The notes under the pieces: model-generated | What the model was told of the DNA's origin: nothing | What the model saw: the letters and a program-made list of their open reading frames with translations, nothing else | The model's database searches: none | Position numbers and translations under genes: made by a program | From: Mesorhizobium sp. M1E.F.Ca.ET.045.02.1.1 | GTDB taxonomy: Bacteria; Pseudomonadota; Alphaproteobacteria; Rhizobiales; Rhizobiaceae | Reading direction: 5' to 3' | DNA length: 64,000 nt | Assembly: GCF_003952485.1 (NCBI RefSeq) | Contig: NZ_CP034447.1 | Coordinates: forward strand, 992,001-1,056,000 | Shown here: positions 26,001 to 35,466 of the stretch, piece by piece | How positions within the stretch are numbered: the first letter of the stretch is position 1 | Layout: the number at the start of each line of letters is the position of its first letter

Positions 26001-27188
26001 ATGAGCAAAACGCGCGATTGGAAACCTCAGACGGCACTCGTGCATGGCGGGACGCTGCGTTCCGGCTTCGGCGAGACCGCCGAGGCGATGTATCTCACCC
26101 AGGGCTATGTCTATGAAACGGCCCAGGCGGCCGAAGCCCGTTTCAAGGGCGAGGAGCCCGGCTTCATCTATTCGCGCTACGCCAACCCGACGGTCGACAT
26201 GTTCGAGAAGCGCATGTGCGCGCTGGAAGGCGCGGAAGACGCCCGCGCCACCGCCTCCGGCATGGCGGCGGTCAGCGCGGCGCTGCTGTGCAGCGTCAAG
26301 GCCGGCGACCACATCGTGGCGGCCCGCGCGCTGTTCGGCTCCTGCCGCTGGGTGGTCGAGACGCTGGCGCCCAGATACGGCATCGAAGCGACGCTGGTCG
26401 ACGGCACCGACATCGCCAATTGGGAAAAGGCGGTCAGGCCGAACACCAAGCTGTTCTTCCTGGAAAGCCCGACCAATCCGACGCTGGAGGTGGTCGACAT
26501 AGCCGCGGTCGCCGCTTTAGCCAATTCGATCGGCGCGCGGCTGGTCGTCGACAATGTCTTTGCAACGCCGCTGCAGCAGAAGCCCTTGCAGCTCGGCGCT
26601 CACATCGTCGTCTACTCGGCGACCAAGCATATCGACGGACAGGGCCGTTGTCTGGGCGGCGTCATCCTGTCGGACAAGAAGTGGATCGACGAGAACCTGC
26701 ACGACTATTTCCGCCACACCGGCCCGAGCCTGTCGCCCTTCAACGCCTGGACGCTGCTCAAGGGCCTGGAGACGCTGCCGCTGCGTGTGCGCCAGCAGAC
26801 CGAGAGCGCCGGCAAGATCGCCGATTTCCTGGCCGGCCGGCCGGAGATCGCCCGCGTCATCTATCCGGGGCGGGCCGACCATCCGCAGGCCGATATCGTC
26901 AAAAAGCAGATGTCGGGCGGCTCGACGCTGATCTGTCTCGACGTCAAGGGCGGCAAGCAGGCGGCCTTCGCGTTCCAGAACGCGCTCGACATCGTGCTGA
27001 TCTCCAACAATCTCGGCGACGCCAAGAGCCTCATCACCCATCCGGCGACGACGACGCACAAGAACCTGAGCGACGAGGCGCGCGCCGAACTCGGCATCGG
27101 GCCTGGCACGCTCAGGCTGTCGGTCGGCCTCGAGGATACGGACGATCTGCTGGCCGACGTCGAACAGGCGCTGAAAGCGGCAAAGTAG
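26001..27188 (+). CDS. metZ: O-succinylhomoserine sulfhydrylase MetZ
   Basis: 395 residues from the ATG at 26001 (MSKTRDWKPQTALVHGG). It is a fold-type I PLP enzyme of the Cys/Met metabolism family. YSATKHIDGQGRCLGGVIL contains the Schiff-base lysine; SRYANPTVDMFEKRMCALEGAEDARATASGMAAV and LFFLESPTNPTLEVVDI are typical. It makes homocysteine from O-succinylhomoserine and sulfide, the direct route to methionine. The upstream SAM-II riboswitch and terminator give feedback control by the end product. It is convergent with the glucosyltransferase gene. Confidence 0.96.
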   Translation: MSKTRDWKPQTALVHGGTLRSGFGETAEAMYLTQGYVYETAQAAEARFKGEEPGFIYSRYANPTVDMFEKRMCALEGAEDARATASGMAAVSAALLCSVKAGDHIVAARALFGSCRWVVETLAPRYGIEATLVDGTDIANWEKAVRPNTKLFFLESPTNPTLEVVDIAAVAALANSIGARLVVDNVFATPLQQKPLQLGAHIVVYSATKHIDGQGRCLGGVILSDKKWIDENLHDYFRHTGPSLSPFNAWTLLKGLETLPLRVRQQTESAGKIADFLAGRPEIARVIYPGRADHPQADIVKKQMSGGSTLICLDVKGGKQAAFAFQNALDIVLISNNLGDAKSLITHPATTTHKNLSDEARAELGIGPGTLRLSVGLEDTDDLLADVEQALKAAK

Positions 27189-27226
27189 CGGATTGCAGGC
27201 TGATGACGAGATCGCCTGGGCGCGGC

Positions 27227-28372
27227 TCAGGCGATCTCCTCCAGCTCGGTCATCGCCTTGGTGCGGATGGTCATGGCGTTGCCGCGCCACTCGACCGCGC
27301 CGCCCAGCCAGCCGCGCGCCCAGATGGCGGGAAGCATCAGGTCGCGCACGATCATCGCAGTGACGCTGCGCGGCGACAGGTACCAGCCCTTGGACCAGGC
27401 GAGCAGGCATTCCGGCACATAGGCGATCGCCAGCACGCAAAGCGCCGCGGTGGGGAGGCTGACACCGGCGCTTGCCGCCGCGACCAGCGCGAAAATCAGC
27501 GGCACAACCACGCCGGTCAGGACTTCGGGCGCGAAGAACAGCGGGAAGGTGACTCGGCGCAGCCGCGCCCAGCGCGCCTGGCGCGACCAGATTTCGGCAA
27601 GCCGGCGCTGGCCGAGCGGCTGCTCGAAGGGCGAGGCGACGAGATTGACGCGCAGTCCCAGGCCGTTGATCAGCTTGGTCGCGGCCGCGTCCTCGGCGAT
27701 CTCGGCGGCCAAAGCCTGGATACCGCCATTTGCGTCGAGCATCGGCTTGTTCCACAGCATGCTCTTGCCCTGCGCGAAGCCAAGGCCAAGCGCTTCGCCG
27801 GCGTACTGCCAGCGCGCCTGCAGCGTGTTGAGGAAGGCGCATTCGACTTCGGCCCAGAAGCCGTCCGGCCGCGAGCCGATCGGCGTCGAGCAGACGAGTC
27901 CGGTATCTGGCCGCCAGGCCGCCATCAGATGCTGGACATAGTCTTTGGGCATCAGCACGTTGGAATCGGCAAGGACCACCCAATCGTGCCGGGCCGCCTG
28001 CCAGCCCTTGACGCAGTTGTTGAGCTTGGGGTTGGCGCTGATCCTGTCATCGCCGACGAACAGCCGCGCCGGGACTTTGGGATGACGCCCTATGGCGGCA
28101 TTGATCAGCTTGACCACGGGGTCTTCTACGTTGGCGACGCAGAAGATCAGCTCATAGCGCGGCCAGTCGAGCGAAAAGGCGCGCTCGAGCGTCTCCTCGG
28201 TGAACGGCTCGACGCCGCGTGACGGCACGACGATGGAGACCGGCGGCTGCTTGCCGGCGGGCGTAGGGATGACGCGAGGCGCCTTCAGCCGCGACGAGGC
28301 GAGCAGGATGCTGGCGAGATTGGAGAAAAGAAGGGCTGACGAGGCAAAGGCGGCTGCGAAACTCAGTTCCAT
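27227..28372 (-). CDS. Ceramide glucosyltransferase (GT21 family)
   Basis: 381 residues. An N-terminal membrane segment ([19 protein letters not shown]) is followed by a GT-A catalytic domain: [18 protein letters not shown] (D of the first acidic motif region), [14 protein letters not shown] (D3) and the RQARWAR product motif (Q/R-x-x-R-W). Three further hydrophobic segments close the C-terminus. The enzyme transfers glucose from UDP-glucose to ceramide or a related lipid. Bacterial members are known in Agrobacterium and Mesorhizobium, where glucosylceramide or diacylglycerol glycolipids are made. The acceptor lipid here is not determined. An operator-like inverted repeat lies upstream. Confidence 0.9.
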   Translation of the reverse strand: MELSFAAAFASSALLFSNLASILLASSRLKAPRVIPTPAGKQPPVSIVVPSRGVEPFTEETLERAFSLDWPRYELIFCVANVEDPVVKLINAAIGRHPKVPARLFVGDDRISANPKLNNCVKGWQAARHDWVVLADSNVLMPKDYVQHLMAAWRPDTGLVCSTPIGSRPDGFWAEVECAFLNTLQARWQYAGEALGLGFAQGKSMLWNKPMLDANGGIQALAAEIAEDAAATKLINGLGLRVNLVASPFEQPLGQRRLAEIWSRQARWARLRRVTFPLFFAPEVLTGVVVPLIFALVAAASAGVSLPTAALCVLAIAYVPECLLAWSKGWYLSPRSVTAMIVRDLMLPAIWARGWLGGAVEWRGNAMTIRTKAMTELEEIA

Positions 28373-28463
28373 GGAGATCTTGTCACTCCGGACAGGCCGC
28401 CCGCGGCCGTTTCATCAGTCGACAGCGCGCGGCCGAGTCGCTCGCACGGTTTGCGCACACCAA

Positions 28464-28492
28464 CATTGTCATGTGTCACTTAAATGACATTG
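28464..28492. promoter_or_regulatory. Inverted repeat upstream of apaG and the glucosyltransferase gene
   Basis: CATTGTCATG and AATGACATTG form imperfect arms (8 of 10) separated by nine bases, in the 224-bp region between the two divergent starts. It has the size of a repressor-binding site, but no regulator is encoded adjacently. Confidence 0.35.
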
Positions 28493-28596
28493 TTTATCTG
28501 CACGTGCGTCGGAAGGTCGGCAGGTCAGACGGCGCTTCGTTGCTAAAACCGCGGAGAGCGACAAATTATTTCCTGCCGCGGCAACCGGAGTGGCCC

Positions 28597-28989
28597 ATGT
28601 ATCGCGCCGTGACGCGCAACATCGAAGTGCAGGTCAGGCCGTTCTATCTGGAGGATCGTTCCGATCCGGCCGAGAACCGCTATGTGTGGGGCTATCAGGT
28701 AACGATCGACAACCGGTCGAACGAGTTCGTGCAGCTTCTGTCGCGCTACTGGCACATCACCGACGGGCGCGGCCGCGTCGAGGAAGTGCGCGGCGCGGGC
28801 GTCGTCGGCGACCAGCCGGAGCTCAACCCCGGCGACAGCTATCAGTACACGTCGGGATGCCCGCTCTCGACGCCATCCGGCATCATGGTCGGCCACTACA
28901 CGATGCGCAACGGGCGCGGCGAGACGTTCGATGTCGCCATCCCCGCCTTCTCCCTCGACATGCCTGGGACAAGGCGTACGGTGAACTAG
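28597..28989 (+). CDS. apaG: ApaG protein
   Basis: 130 residues from the ATG at 28597, with GGAG seven bases upstream. The ApaG domain is complete: [87 protein letters not shown]. The fold is a fibronectin-III-like sandwich that binds Mg/Co or phosphate compounds; the protein is associated with stress and Co2+ tolerance, but its reaction is unclear. It is not linked to ksgA or apaH as in enterobacteria. Downstream is a large palindromic repeat before hslO. Confidence 0.94.
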   Translation: MYRAVTRNIEVQVRPFYLEDRSDPAENRYVWGYQVTIDNRSNEFVQLLSRYWHITDGRGRVEEVRGAGVVGDQPELNPGDSYQYTSGCPLSTPSGIMVGHYTMRNGRGETFDVAIPAFSLDMPGTRRTVN

Positions 28990-29028
28990 GGCAGTCGGGC
29001 GATTGGCGAAATCCTCCGCGACGGCATC

Positions 29029-29198
29029 TTTCTCCCCGTCACTATACGGGGAGAAATGCCTGGCAGGGCAATGAGGGGCAGCGCCAAGCTTTTGAGATTT
29101 TCTTTCGAACAGAGCGAGGGGCGCTGGTACGGCCAATGCAGGCGCCGCCCCTCATCCGCCTGCCGGCACCTTCTCCCCGTATTGTGACGGGGAGAAGG
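29029..29198. repeat. Large intergenic palindrome of the CTCCCCGT type
   Basis: Two hairpins with arms TTCTCCCCGT/ACGGGGAGAA lie at either end, and internal arms GCAATGAGGGGCAGCGCC and GGCGCCGCCCCTCATCC pair across the middle. The whole is an imperfect 170-bp palindrome between the 3' ends of apaG and hslO, related to the one interrupted by the insertion sequence. Confidence 0.8.
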
Positions 29199-29206
29199 AA
29201 GGGCAT

Positions 29207-30214
29207 TCACTCGGCCGCGAAATCCGCCGGATCGAAGTCGTACTGCGTCGAGCAGAACTCGCAGGCGACGTGGATACCGCCATCCTCGGTGCTTTGCTCT
29301 ATCTCCTCGGCCGAAAAGCCTTCGAGGATGCCGCGGATCTTGTCGCGCGAGCAGGAGCACTGGTCGGCGACAGGAACGCTGCGGAAGACGCGCACGCCGT
29401 GCTCGTGGAACAGCCGGTAGAGCAGCCGTTCGGCGCCCACCGTAGGGTCGATCAGCTCCGTCGGCTCGATGGTGCCGAGCAGCGCCAGCAATTCCTGCCA
29501 GGAATTGTCGGCCGGCTCGTGCGCCACGTCGCGCGGATCGCCGTCGCCGCCCGAAATGTCGGGCACGCGCATGCGCTCCGGGGACTGCGGCAGGAACTGC
29601 GCCAGGATGCCGCCGGCGCGCCATTGCTCGCGCGCGCCGCCGGGGCCCGGCGTCACCAGCTTGGCCACCGACATCCTCAGATCGGTCGGGATCTGCTCCG
29701 ACTGGCGGAAATAGGTGCGCGCGGCGTCTTCGAGCGATGTGCCGTCGAGCTGGACGATGCCCTGATAGCGCTGCGTGTGCGCGCCCTGATCGATGGTCAG
29801 CGCCAACACGCCATTGCCGAGCAGTTTCTCCTGCGAGATCTCGCCTGAGGCGGCCAGCGCCTGCAGCCGGTCTGCGTCGAAACGCGCATAGGCGCGCAGC
29901 GCATCCGGCGTGGTGAAGTCCGCCACCAGCATGTCGACCGGCCCGTCGGTGCGGGTCTGCAGGATGAACTTGCCCTCGAACTTCAGCGAGGTGCCGAGCA
30001 GCACGGTCAGCACGCAAGCTTCAGCCAAGAGGCGAGCGACCGGCTCGGGATAGTCGTGGCGACTCAAAATCGCGTCGAGCATCGGCCCGAGCTGCACGGT
30101 GCGGCCGCGCACGTCCAGCGGCGCGACCTCGTAGGGGACGACATGGTCGTCGCCGGCATAGCCGAATTCACCGAGTCTGGGTTGATGTTCAGCCAAAGGA
30201 CGGGTTTCCAACAT
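29207..30214 (-). CDS. hslO: Hsp33 redox-regulated holdase chaperone
   Basis: 335 residues from the ATG at 30214 (MLETRPLAEHQPRLGEFG); an earlier ATG is in frame but not needed. The N-terminal chaperone domain contains LLAEACVLTVLLGTSLKFEGKFILQTRTDGPVDMLVADF. The C-terminal zinc switch has CSCSRDK and CEFC, the CxC...CxxC pattern that binds zinc in the reduced state. On oxidation, zinc is released and the protein becomes a holdase for unfolding proteins. It is third in the argD-argF-hslO transcript, 132 bases after argF, an order typical of rhizobia. Confidence 0.96.
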   Translation of the reverse strand: MLETRPLAEHQPRLGEFGYAGDDHVVPYEVAPLDVRGRTVQLGPMLDAILSRHDYPEPVARLLAEACVLTVLLGTSLKFEGKFILQTRTDGPVDMLVADFTTPDALRAYARFDADRLQALAASGEISQEKLLGNGVLALTIDQGAHTQRYQGIVQLDGTSLEDAARTYFRQSEQIPTDLRMSVAKLVTPGPGGAREQWRAGGILAQFLPQSPERMRVPDISGGDGDPRDVAHEPADNSWQELLALLGTIEPTELIDPTVGAERLLYRLFHEHGVRVFRSVPVADQCSCSRDKIRGILEGFSAEEIEQSTEDGGIHVACEFCSTQYDFDPADFAAE

Positions 30215-30346
30215 GACAAAGCTCCAGGGCGCGGCCATGCCGCCCCACGGGCCGCATGCGTCCAAGCGCGTTCGATTTCAGTGATGGCCCGCAAATAGGC
30301 ATCACGTATCCCCAGATCAAGTTGGCCCGGATCAAGCCAGCCCCGG

Positions 30347-31264
<918 letters not shown>

Positions 31265-31273
31265 ATTCCAGGA

Positions 31274-32473
31274 TTACTTCGCGGCTTCGGCCGCAATCGC
31301 GTCGGTCAAGCCCTTGGCAGCGGCACGGATGCGCTTCAGTGCCTCGCCGATCTCCGCGTCGCTGACGGTGAGCGGCGGCAAGAGGCGGATGACGTTGTCG
31401 CCGGCCGGCACGGCAAGCAAGTGCTGGTCGCGCAGCGCCATGTTGACCTTGGTGTTGGGCATGGCGCATCTCAACCCAAGCATCAGGCCCGTCCCCCTGA
31501 TGCCTTCAATGACATCGGGAAATTCGTCCGCGACCGACGCAAGGCCCTGCTTCAGAAGCAGCGCCTTGCGCTGAACATCCTCGAGGAAGCCGTCGGCCAG
31601 CACGACGTCGAGCACGGCGTTGCCGACCGCCATCGCCAGCGGATTGCCGCCGAAAGTGGTGCCGTGCACGCCAGCCGTCATGCCGGTTGCGGCCTCGTCG
31701 GTGGCGAGGCAGGCGCCTATCGGGAAGCCGCCGCCGATGCCCTTGGCGATCGCCATCAGGTCAGGCGTCACGCCGGCCCATTCATGCGCGAACAGCTTGC
31801 CGGTACGGCCGATGCCGCACTGGACCTCGTCGAAGATCAGAAGCAGGCCGTGCTGATCGCAGAGCTGGCGCAGACGCTTCAGCGACTGCGTCGGCACCGG
31901 GCGGATGCCGCCCTCGCCCTGCACAGGCTCGATCAGGATCGCCGCGGTCTCCGGCGTGATCGCCTTTTCGGCGGCGTCGATGTCGTCGAACGCCACCTGG
32001 TCGAAGCCCTCGACCTTCGGCCCGAAGCCTTCGAGATATTTGTACTGGCCGCCGGCGGCGATCGTCGCCAGGGTGCGGCCGTGGAAGGCGCCCTCGAAGG
32101 TGATGATGCGGAAGCGCTCGGAGTGGCCGTTGACGAACTGGTAGCGCCGCGCCGTCTTGATCGCACATTCCAGCGCCTCGGCGCCGGAATTGGTGAAGAA
32201 CACCTTGTCGGCAAAGGTCGCCTCGACCAGCCGTTCGCCCAGCCGGCGCTGCTCCGGAATCTCATAGAGGTTCGAGACGTGCCACAGCTTGGCCGCCTGC
32301 TCGGTGAGCGCCGCGACCAGATGCGGATGGCTGTGGCCCAGCGAGTTCACGGCGATGCCGCCGGCGAAATCGAGATATCGCTCGCCCTTGTCGGTGACCA
32401 GCCAGGTCCCCTCCCCGCGGTCGAAAGCCAGGGGTGCGCGAGCAAAAGTCTCGTAAAGCGCCGAACCGCTCAT
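31274..32473 (-). CDS. argD: Acetylornithine aminotransferase
   Basis: 399 residues. It is a class III PLP aminotransferase: [60 protein letters not shown] and the Schiff-base lysine in [18 protein letters not shown]. It converts N-acetylglutamate semialdehyde to N-acetylornithine (and possibly acts as succinyldiaminopimelate aminotransferase in lysine synthesis). It is the first gene of argD-argF-hslO. Its leader contains a terminator and a possible 17-codon leader peptide, described separately. It is divergent from gcrA. Confidence 0.96.
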   Translation of the reverse strand: MSGSALYETFARAPLAFDRGEGTWLVTDKGERYLDFAGGIAVNSLGHSHPHLVAALTEQAAKLWHVSNLYEIPEQRRLGERLVEATFADKVFFTNSGAEALECAIKTARRYQFVNGHSERFRIITFEGAFHGRTLATIAAGGQYKYLEGFGPKVEGFDQVAFDDIDAAEKAITPETAAILIEPVQGEGGIRPVPTQSLKRLRQLCDQHGLLLIFDEVQCGIGRTGKLFAHEWAGVTPDLMAIAKGIGGGFPIGACLATDEAATGMTAGVHGTTFGGNPLAMAVGNAVLDVVLADGFLEDVQRKALLLKQGLASVADEFPDVIEGIRGTGLMLGLRCAMPNTKVNMALRDQHLLAVPAGDNVIRLLPPLTVSDAEIGEALKRIRAAAKGLTDAIAAEAAK

Positions 32474-32497
32474 TATATGCGTCTCCGGAACCGGAAA

Positions 32498-32551
32498 TCA
32501 AAAAAGCCGCCAAAGCGGCGGCCTTTGCGGCTTATCGTGTTTTTCGGCCAT
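32498..32551 (-). CDS. Possible 17-codon leader peptide upstream of argD
   Basis: From the ATG at 32551 the complementary strand reads MAEKHDKPQRPPLWRLF and stops at 32498, 24 bases before the argD start. Its 3' half is exactly the stem and T-run of an intrinsic terminator, so ribosome position would decide whether that hairpin forms. It holds two arginine codons (AGG and CGG) inside the hairpin. No good ribosome-binding site precedes it, and translation is unproven. It may instead be a chance frame. Confidence 0.4.
   Translation of the reverse strand: MAEKHDKPQRPPLWRLF
32500..32522 (-). terminator. Intrinsic terminator in the argD leader
   Basis: On the minus strand, GCCGCC-GCTTT-GGCGGC is followed by six T, about 30 bases upstream of the argD start. 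Overlapping alternatives (GCCGCAAAGGCC, and AAAGGCCGCCGCTTT) lie just before, so mutually exclusive structures are possible. Confidence 0.7.
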
Positions 32552-32829
32552 GAAGTCAACGAAAACGTCGCGCAGAAGCGCGCGGCAAGCCTCCGACGGC
32601 ACGCCGGCTCATGAGCGGTCAGGCAAGTTGGGGAAAACCGAAAAAACCGAATCGTGTTGCCCTGGGGACTCTTGTCACCGAGTCAGCGCATAAGGTATTT
32701 GTAGTCGAGAAATAACTAGATTTCGTGCGGCGGATCTAATCACCCGGTACATGTGGTGTTGTTTGCCCGGCGGGAGTCGGGTCGGGAAAGGATTCTGACT
32801 GCCGTACGCCTCAGCAGGAGCGCGGTCTC

Positions 32830-33348
32830 ATGAACTGGACTGACGAGCGGGTCGAACTTCTCAGGAAATTGTGGTCGGAGGGTCTCAGCGCCAGCCAGAT
32901 CGCCGCACAGCTCGGCGGGGTAAGCCGCAATGCCGTCATCGGCAAGGTGCATCGCCTGAAACTCTCGGGCCGCGGCCGCGCGACCGCAGCGCCGGCGCGG
33001 CAGAAGAAAGCGTCGCAGGGAGCCTCGATGCAGAAATCGGTGGCTCGCGCGGCAAGTGCTGCACGTCATGTGACGGCCTCGATCGGCGCGACCGCGCTGC
33101 AGGTGCAGTTCGACGCGGAGCCGGTGGCGCGCCACTATATCCGTCCGGTCGAGAATGTGGTGGTGCCGATCTCGCGCAACCTGCAGCTCGTCGAGCTGAC
33201 CGAGCGCACCTGCAAGTGGCCGAATGGCGATCCGCTGTCGGAAGACTTCAGCTTCTGCGGCAACGACGCCGCCGAGACCGGGCCGTACTGCAAATATCAC
33301 GCCCGCGTCGCGTTCCAGCCGGCGGCGGAAAGGCGCAGAAGCCGCTGA
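32830..33348 (+). CDS. gcrA: GcrA cell cycle regulator
   Basis: 172 residues. The N-terminus MNWTDERVELLRKLWSEGLSASQIAAQLGGVSRNAVIGKVHRL is the GcrA helix-turn-helix. The variable linker is basic and Ala-rich. The C-terminus LTERTCKWPNGDPLSEDFSFCGNDAAETGPYCKYHARVAF carries the conserved cysteines and the sigma70-binding part. GcrA works with methylated GANTC sites (CcrM) to activate division and polarity genes in alphaproteobacteria. The gene is preceded by 356 bases shared with the argD leader, and followed directly by a 7-bp tandem repeat. Confidence 0.97.
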   Translation: MNWTDERVELLRKLWSEGLSASQIAAQLGGVSRNAVIGKVHRLKLSGRGRATAAPARQKKASQGASMQKSVARAASAARHVTASIGATALQVQFDAEPVARHYIRPVENVVVPISRNLQLVELTERTCKWPNGDPLSEDFSFCGNDAAETGPYCKYHARVAFQPAAERRRSR

Positions 33349-33351
33349 GCC

Positions 33352-33461
33352 AATAGCGAATAGCGAATAGCGAATAGCGAATAGCGAATAGCGAATAGCG
33401 AATAGCGAATAGCGAATAGCGAATAGCGAATAGCGAATAGCGAATAGCGAATAGCGAATAG
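33352..33461. repeat. Tandem 7-bp repeat (GCGAATA)n, about 15-16 copies
   Basis: An uninterrupted array of the heptamer AATAGCG begins three bases after the gcrA stop. The same motif appears degenerate and inverted at 33504-33530. Period 7 makes every frame open on the minus strand, giving a false YSLFAIR-repeat protein. It is a likely variable-number tandem repeat. Confidence 0.95.
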
Positions 33462-33536
33462 AACAGTGTCGGTATTGGAGCCCGGCGCAAGCTTCTTTTG
33501 TCGCTATTGGCTACTCCCTATTCGCTATTTGCTTTT

Positions 33537-34547
33537 TCACAGCCACCCATTCTTCCTGAAGCGCCAGTACAGGAACGAGCAGATCAGCGTGATCGCCACC
33601 AGCACGGTCGGGTAGCCGTATTCCATCCTCAGTTCAGGCATGTCGGTGAAGTTCATGCCGTAGATGCCGGCGAAGGCCGTCGGCACAGCCAGAATGGCTG
33701 CCCATGAGGCGAGCTTCTTGGAGATCGCCGTTTCCTGGCTTTGTCCGACCAGAAGGCTCGCTTCGAAGGCGAAGGCCAGGACCTCGCGCAGGCTGTCGAT
33801 CTTTTCCTGTACGGTGCGGATGTGGTCGGTCACGTCGCGGAACAGCGGATGCATGGCGGGATGGATCTGCGGCAGCTCGGCGCTGGTCAGCCGCCGGCAG
33901 ACCTCGACCAGCGGCAGCGCCGCGTTGCGCAGCCTGAGCAGATCGCGGCGCAGCATGTAGAGGCGCTCGATGTCTGTGCCGGTCATCGGCTTCAGCAGCA
34001 CCTTGTCCTCGATCTGCTCGACCTCGTCCTCGATCTGCTCGAGAACCGGCATGTAATTGTCGACGATGAAGTCGAGAATGGCATAGAGGACGAAATCCTC
34101 GCCCTTGGCGAGCGAAGACGGGCAGCTTTCCCAGTGCTGACGCACTGCGGCGTAGGAGGTCGAGGGACCATGCCTGACGCTGACGATGTAGCCGGTGCCG
34201 ACGAAGAGATGCGTCTCGCCGAAGGTGACGCGGCCCTCGATCAGTTGGGCCGTGCGGGCGACGATGAACAAGGCGTCGCCATATTGCTCGATCTTCGGCC
34301 GTTGATGCGGATGCTCGGCATCCTCGATTGCCAGATCATGCAGATGAAACTGCGCCTGCACCCTGAGCAACAGATTGCGGTCGGGCTCGAGAAGGCCGAT
34401 CCAGACGACATGGCCGGGCCTTGTCGCCCATTCGCCGGCCTCTTCGACCGTGATGTCGGCGATGCGTTTGCCGGCGGAATAGACGCTCGAGGCAATGATG
34501 CCGGATGTCGGCTGCGGGACCGGGGTCAGGTTTCGAACTTGCTCCAT
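33537..34547 (-). CDS. corA: CorA-family Mg2+/Co2+ transporter
   Basis: 336 residues. A long N-terminal cytoplasmic domain (HVVWIGLLEPD, HLHDLAIEDAEHPHQRPKIEQYGDALFIVARTA) and a stalk helix lead to two C-terminal membrane helices: WAAILAVPTAFAGIYGMNF, with the GMN signature of the selectivity loop, and YPTVLVAITLICSFLYWRF. This is the pentameric magnesium channel. The gene is read away from the VNTR and ends 75 bases after it. It is downstream of phoU on the same strand, 88 bases apart, but is probably independent. Confidence 0.95.
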   Translation of the reverse strand: MEQVRNLTPVPQPTSGIIASSVYSAGKRIADITVEEAGEWATRPGHVVWIGLLEPDRNLLLRVQAQFHLHDLAIEDAEHPHQRPKIEQYGDALFIVARTAQLIEGRVTFGETHLFVGTGYIVSVRHGPSTSYAAVRQHWESCPSSLAKGEDFVLYAILDFIVDNYMPVLEQIEDEVEQIEDKVLLKPMTGTDIERLYMLRRDLLRLRNAALPLVEVCRRLTSAELPQIHPAMHPLFRDVTDHIRTVQEKIDSLREVLAFAFEASLLVGQSQETAISKKLASWAAILAVPTAFAGIYGMNFTDMPELRMEYGYPTVLVAITLICSFLYWRFRKNGWL

Positions 34548-34635
34548 CGCAAACCTCCCGAGACAGCGACTGACAAAATCGCCGCACCTGGAGCAGCCTA
34601 GCCTAAATCAGCGAGCTGTTCGAGGGGCCGCCTGT

Positions 34636-35358
34636 TCACTTAGCCGGTACCGAGCCCGGGGACACCACCTGGTCGGTCTTGTCGCCCTTCGGCCGATCGG
34701 CCGGCATCTGGTCGCCGGTGACGATGTAATAGATGGTTTCGGCGATGTTGGTGGCGTGGTCACCGATCCGCTCGATGTTCTTGGCGCAAAACAACAGATG
34801 CGTGCAGGGTGTGATGTTGCGCGGATCTTCCATCATGTAGGTCAAGAGCTCGCGAAACAGCGAGGTGTACATGGCGTCGATCTGGTCATCGCGGTCGCGC
34901 ACGAAGCCGATCTTCTCGACCGAGCGTGACGCGTAGACGTCGAGCACTTCCTTGAGCTGCGTCAGGGCCAGATTGGCCAGTGCCTCGAGGCCGCGGAACA
35001 GGCTGTTCGGCTGGCGGCCGTCGACCGCCGCCACGCGCTTGGCGACGTTCTTGCCGAGGTCGCCGACGCGCTCGATGTCGGCCGAGATGCGGATCGCGCC
35101 GACGATCTCACGCAGATCCGTCGCCATCGGCTGCCGCCTGGCGATGATCACGATCGCCTTGTCGTCGATCTCGCGCTGTCCCTCGTCGAGGACGATATCA
35201 TCCTGGATGACCTTCTGGGCGAGACCCTGGTCGGCGTTGACCATTGCGGCGACCGCCTGCTCGACCATGCGCTCGGCATGCCCGCCCATGGCGGCGATGC
35301 GCTTCGACAGGAATTTCAGCTCTTCGTCATAGGCACTGACAATGTGGACGGATTGCAT
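34636..35358 (-). CDS. phoU: Phosphate transport/signalling regulator PhoU
   Basis: 240 residues in two three-helix bundle repeats. Conserved PhoU features include SAYDEELKFLSKRIAAMGGHAERMVEQAV, DIVLDEGQREIDDKAIVIIARRQPMATDLREIVGAIRISADIERVGDLGKNVAKR (metal-binding E-x-x-x-D, D-x-x-R-x-G-D) and the second ICADNIERIGDHATNIAETIYY-like motif. PhoU restrains PhoR when phosphate is plentiful. Here it is 108 bases downstream of phoR with no pstSCAB between them and no phoB behind it, unlike the usual rhizobial order. Confidence 0.96.
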   Translation of the reverse strand: MQSVHIVSAYDEELKFLSKRIAAMGGHAERMVEQAVAAMVNADQGLAQKVIQDDIVLDEGQREIDDKAIVIIARRQPMATDLREIVGAIRISADIERVGDLGKNVAKRVAAVDGRQPNSLFRGLEALANLALTQLKEVLDVYASRSVEKIGFVRDRDDQIDAMYTSLFRELLTYMMEDPRNITPCTHLLFCAKNIERIGDHATNIAETIYYIVTGDQMPADRPKGDKTDQVVSPGSVPAK

Positions 35359-35466
35359 GGATATGCCTTCCCGGTTTCTGCCGGCTGGTGCGTTCCCCCA
35401 ATCTGTCGCTGATACGCGAACCGGATGACAGAAAGAAGAAATTGCCGGTTGCCAACCAATATAGGA

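Noticed and set aside
33352..33461. Possible CRISPR array
   Set aside because: The repeat is 7 bp, with no spacers and no cas genes.
33248..33490. 80-codon frame with YSLFAIR repeats
   Set aside because: It is the minus-strand reading of the 7-bp tandem repeat and of the gcrA 3' end; period 7 gives a 7-residue repeat in any frame.
35359..35466. Pho box between phoR and phoU
   Set aside because: Only one CTGTCAT half-site is present on the minus strand; the second half at the required spacing is missing.
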